Positions 62,465 to 64,000 of a stretch of DNA of 64,000 bases are shown here, piece by piece. The notes under the pieces were generated by a model. That model ran no database searches. It worked only from the letters and a program-made list of their open reading frames with translations, and was not told where the DNA came from. The stretch lies in assembly GCF_040256645.1 (NCBI RefSeq), contig NZ_CP158281.1:2356001-2420000 (forward strand). Direction: 5' to 3'. Every line of letters begins with the position of its first letter. Position 1 is the first letter of the stretch. Source of the DNA: Brevibacterium sp. CBA3109 (GTDB lineage: Bacteria > Actinomycetota > Actinomycetes > Actinomycetales > Brevibacteriaceae). The translations under genes were made by a program, and so were the position numbers.

Positions 62465-64000
62465 ATGAGTGATCAGTTCGACTACATCATCGTCGGTGCA
62501 GGATCGGCGGGAGCCGTCGTCGCATCGCGCCTGTCCGAAGACCCCAACACCTCTGTCCTGCTGCTCGAAGCCGGAGGTGCAGACAACGACTCAAAGATCT
62601 CGATCCCGGCAGCGTTCTCCCAGTTGTTCAAGTCGCCCATCGACTGGAACTACGAGACGATCCCGCAGCCGGGTTTGGACGGTCGCACTGTCTACTGGCC
62701 GTGAGGCAAGGTTCTGGGTGGATCGTCATCGCTGAACGCGATGATGTGGGTGCCCGGCTTCGCCGCCGACTACGAGAACTGGGCGAGGCTGGCGGGACCG
62801 GAGTGGGGGTGGCAGGCGCTGGCTCCCCTGTTCGGGTCGACGAACATCAGCGTCGCCGAACAGCGAGACCCCCGACCGCTGACGTCGACCTTCCTCCACG
62901 CTGTCACGGAGGCCGGGCACCGGGTCGAAGAGGCCAACTCAGCCCAACCCGATGGTTTCACCCAAACCCGGGTGACTCAGCTCAAAGGGGCACGGCACAA
63001 CACAGCACAGGCGTATCTGGAACCGGCGAAGTCCCGTGCCAATCTCACCATACGCACCGGAGCTCACGTGGAGAGAGTCAACTTCGATCGACAGACCGCC
63101 ACCGGAGTGTCCTACCTCGTCGGCGATCAGCGCTTCGAAGCAGCTGCTCGCAAAGAGATCGTTCTCAGCGGTGGGGCCGTGAATACTCCGCAGACCCTTA
63201 TGCACTCGGGCATCGGAGATCCCACCTAGTTGAGTCGGCACGGGATCCACGTCCTCGTCGACGCCCCTGAAGTCGGTCGGAACATGCGCGACCACCTGAC
63301 GAGTCTGATCTGCCTCGAGGTGGCGGGCGGCACGCTCAAGGACGCGACGAAAATCGGCAACGTCATCAATTACCTCACTCGGCGAAAAGGGATGCTGACC
63401 TCGGACATCGCCGAAGCCTATGGTTTCGTTCGCACCGACGACGCACTCGAACTGCCGGACGTCGAGATGATCTTCGCCCCGGTCGCCTATGTGCAGGAAG
63501 GTCTCAACGGAATACCCGCCCACGGAGTCTCATTGGGGCCGATTCTGCTGCAACCGGAAAGTCGCGGTTCCATCAGCCTCGCATCACCCAACCCACTCGA
63601 CAAGGTCATCGTCGATGCCGGATACCTCTCCGATCCCAATGGTGCTGACCGAGCCACAATGCTGCGGGCGCTGAGAATGGCTTCCGACATCTTCGCCACC
63701 CCGTCGATGACCGGGGTGACGAACGGTCACCACCTCTCACCTCTCGGCGCAGAACGTCTGCCGGCAGACGAACTGCTCTCCGTCCTTCTGGAACAGAATT
63801 CTCACACCCTCTACCATCCAACCTCCACAGCCCGGATGGGAACTGATGCTGCCTCGGTCGTCGACCCGCAGCTGCGAGTCCGCGGCGTCGACCGACTGCG
63901 AATCGCCGATGCTTCTGTCATGCCGGAGATCATTCGCGGCCACACCCACGCGCCCACGGTCGTCATCGGAGAGAGGGCGGCCCAATTGCTGCGCAGCTGA
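62465..64000 (+). pseudogene. GMC-family alcohol oxidoreductase, interrupted by two in-frame stops
   Basis: One continuous frame from the ATG at 62465 (AAGGAGG upstream) to the stop at 63998-64000, 511 codons, but with TGA at 62702-62704 (codon 80) and TAG at 63227-63229 (codon 255). FAD motif DYIIVGAGSAGAVVASRLSE, then DGRTVYWP-stop-GKVLGGSSSLNA, where family members have PRGKVLGGSS; GGAVNTPQTLMHSGIGDPT-stop-LSRHGI, where a Gln-like residue is expected; and the C-terminal YHPTSTARMGTDAASVVDPQ with GHTHAPTVVIGERAAQLL. Both stops differ by C to T from Arg CGA and Gln CAG. A short deletion is also likely near PLFGSTNISVAEQRD. No frameshift. Probably a recent pseudogene, or an error in the sequence. 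Confidence 0.85.

Noticed and set aside
62702-62704. In-frame TGA in the GMC gene as a selenocysteine codon
   Set aside because: The position corresponds to Arg of the PRGKVLGGSS motif, no SECIS-like hairpin is evident next to it, and a second, different stop (TAG) lies downstream in the same frame.

Overview
The window is high-GC bacterial DNA with dense, conserved, mostly leftward housekeeping genes. Gene order (frr-pyrH-tsf-rpsB; rpsP-khpA-rimM-trmD-rplS-lepB-rnhB; ftsY-smc-mutM-rnc-rpmF-DUF177; recG-rsmD; thiL-FakA-like; ddl-gpsA-plsC-murA-leuD-leuC-ndgR-gltX) and protein families such as DUF2469, DUF3515 and the DivIVA-repeat protein point to an actinobacterium of the Micrococcales. Brevibacterium or a close relative is my best guess; this is inferred from synteny and sequence style, not from a search.

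Layout. 1-7.6 kb: glutamine methyltransferase-like gene (cut by the window edge), adenylation-domain relic, DivIVA-repeat protein, rlmN, cdsA, frr, pyrH, tsf, rpsB. 8.2-9.3 kb: a rightward secreted protein joining an M23 and an M15 peptidase domain. 9.3-20.8 kb: xerC-dprA-comM-yraN, DUF2469-rnhB-lepB-lepB-rplS, trmD-rimM, khpA-rpsP, ffh. 21-28 kb: amtB (without glnK/glnD), ftsY, a small membrane protein, smc. 28.1-32.5 kb: tRNA-Asn, mutM, rnc, a cysteine-free L32 and a cysteine-free DUF177 protein, an MFS transporter, coaD. 32.5-36.6 kb: GntR regulator and a divergent ABC operon resembling the ectoine transporter ehuBCDA, placed between coaD and rsmD. 36.6-42.5 kb: rsmD, recG, FakA-like, thiL. 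42.5-46.4 kb: DUF3515 lipoprotein, an accessory AbiEi/DUF559-like gene between two copies of a palindromic repeat, ddl, PEBP. 46.5-52.8 kb: gpsA-plsC-murA, leuDC and divergent ndgR. 52.9-58.2 kb: aldose epimerase, prolyl-aminopeptidase-like hydrolase, DUF4282 protein, tRNA-Glu and tRNA-Gln, gltX. 58.3-64 kb: FAH-family hydrolase, PucR regulator, aldehyde dehydrogenase, and a GMC oxidoreductase reading frame broken by two in-frame nonsense codons.

The most unusual DNA-level signal is a recurring pattern: short tandem duplications (9-32 bp, 2-4 copies) sit at or just after the 3' ends of many genes, and several duplicate the stop codon itself (lepB2, ftsY, the S33 hydrolase). Other points worth a look are the paired loss of zinc-ligand cysteines in L32 and its DUF177 neighbour, the 53-bp palindromic repeat pair with compensatory changes, the coupling of coaD to a transporter regulator, and the GMC gene with two C-to-T stops. 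I saw no CRISPR array, prophage, insertion sequence or rRNA operon, and no clear candidate for a complete new defence or biosynthetic system.
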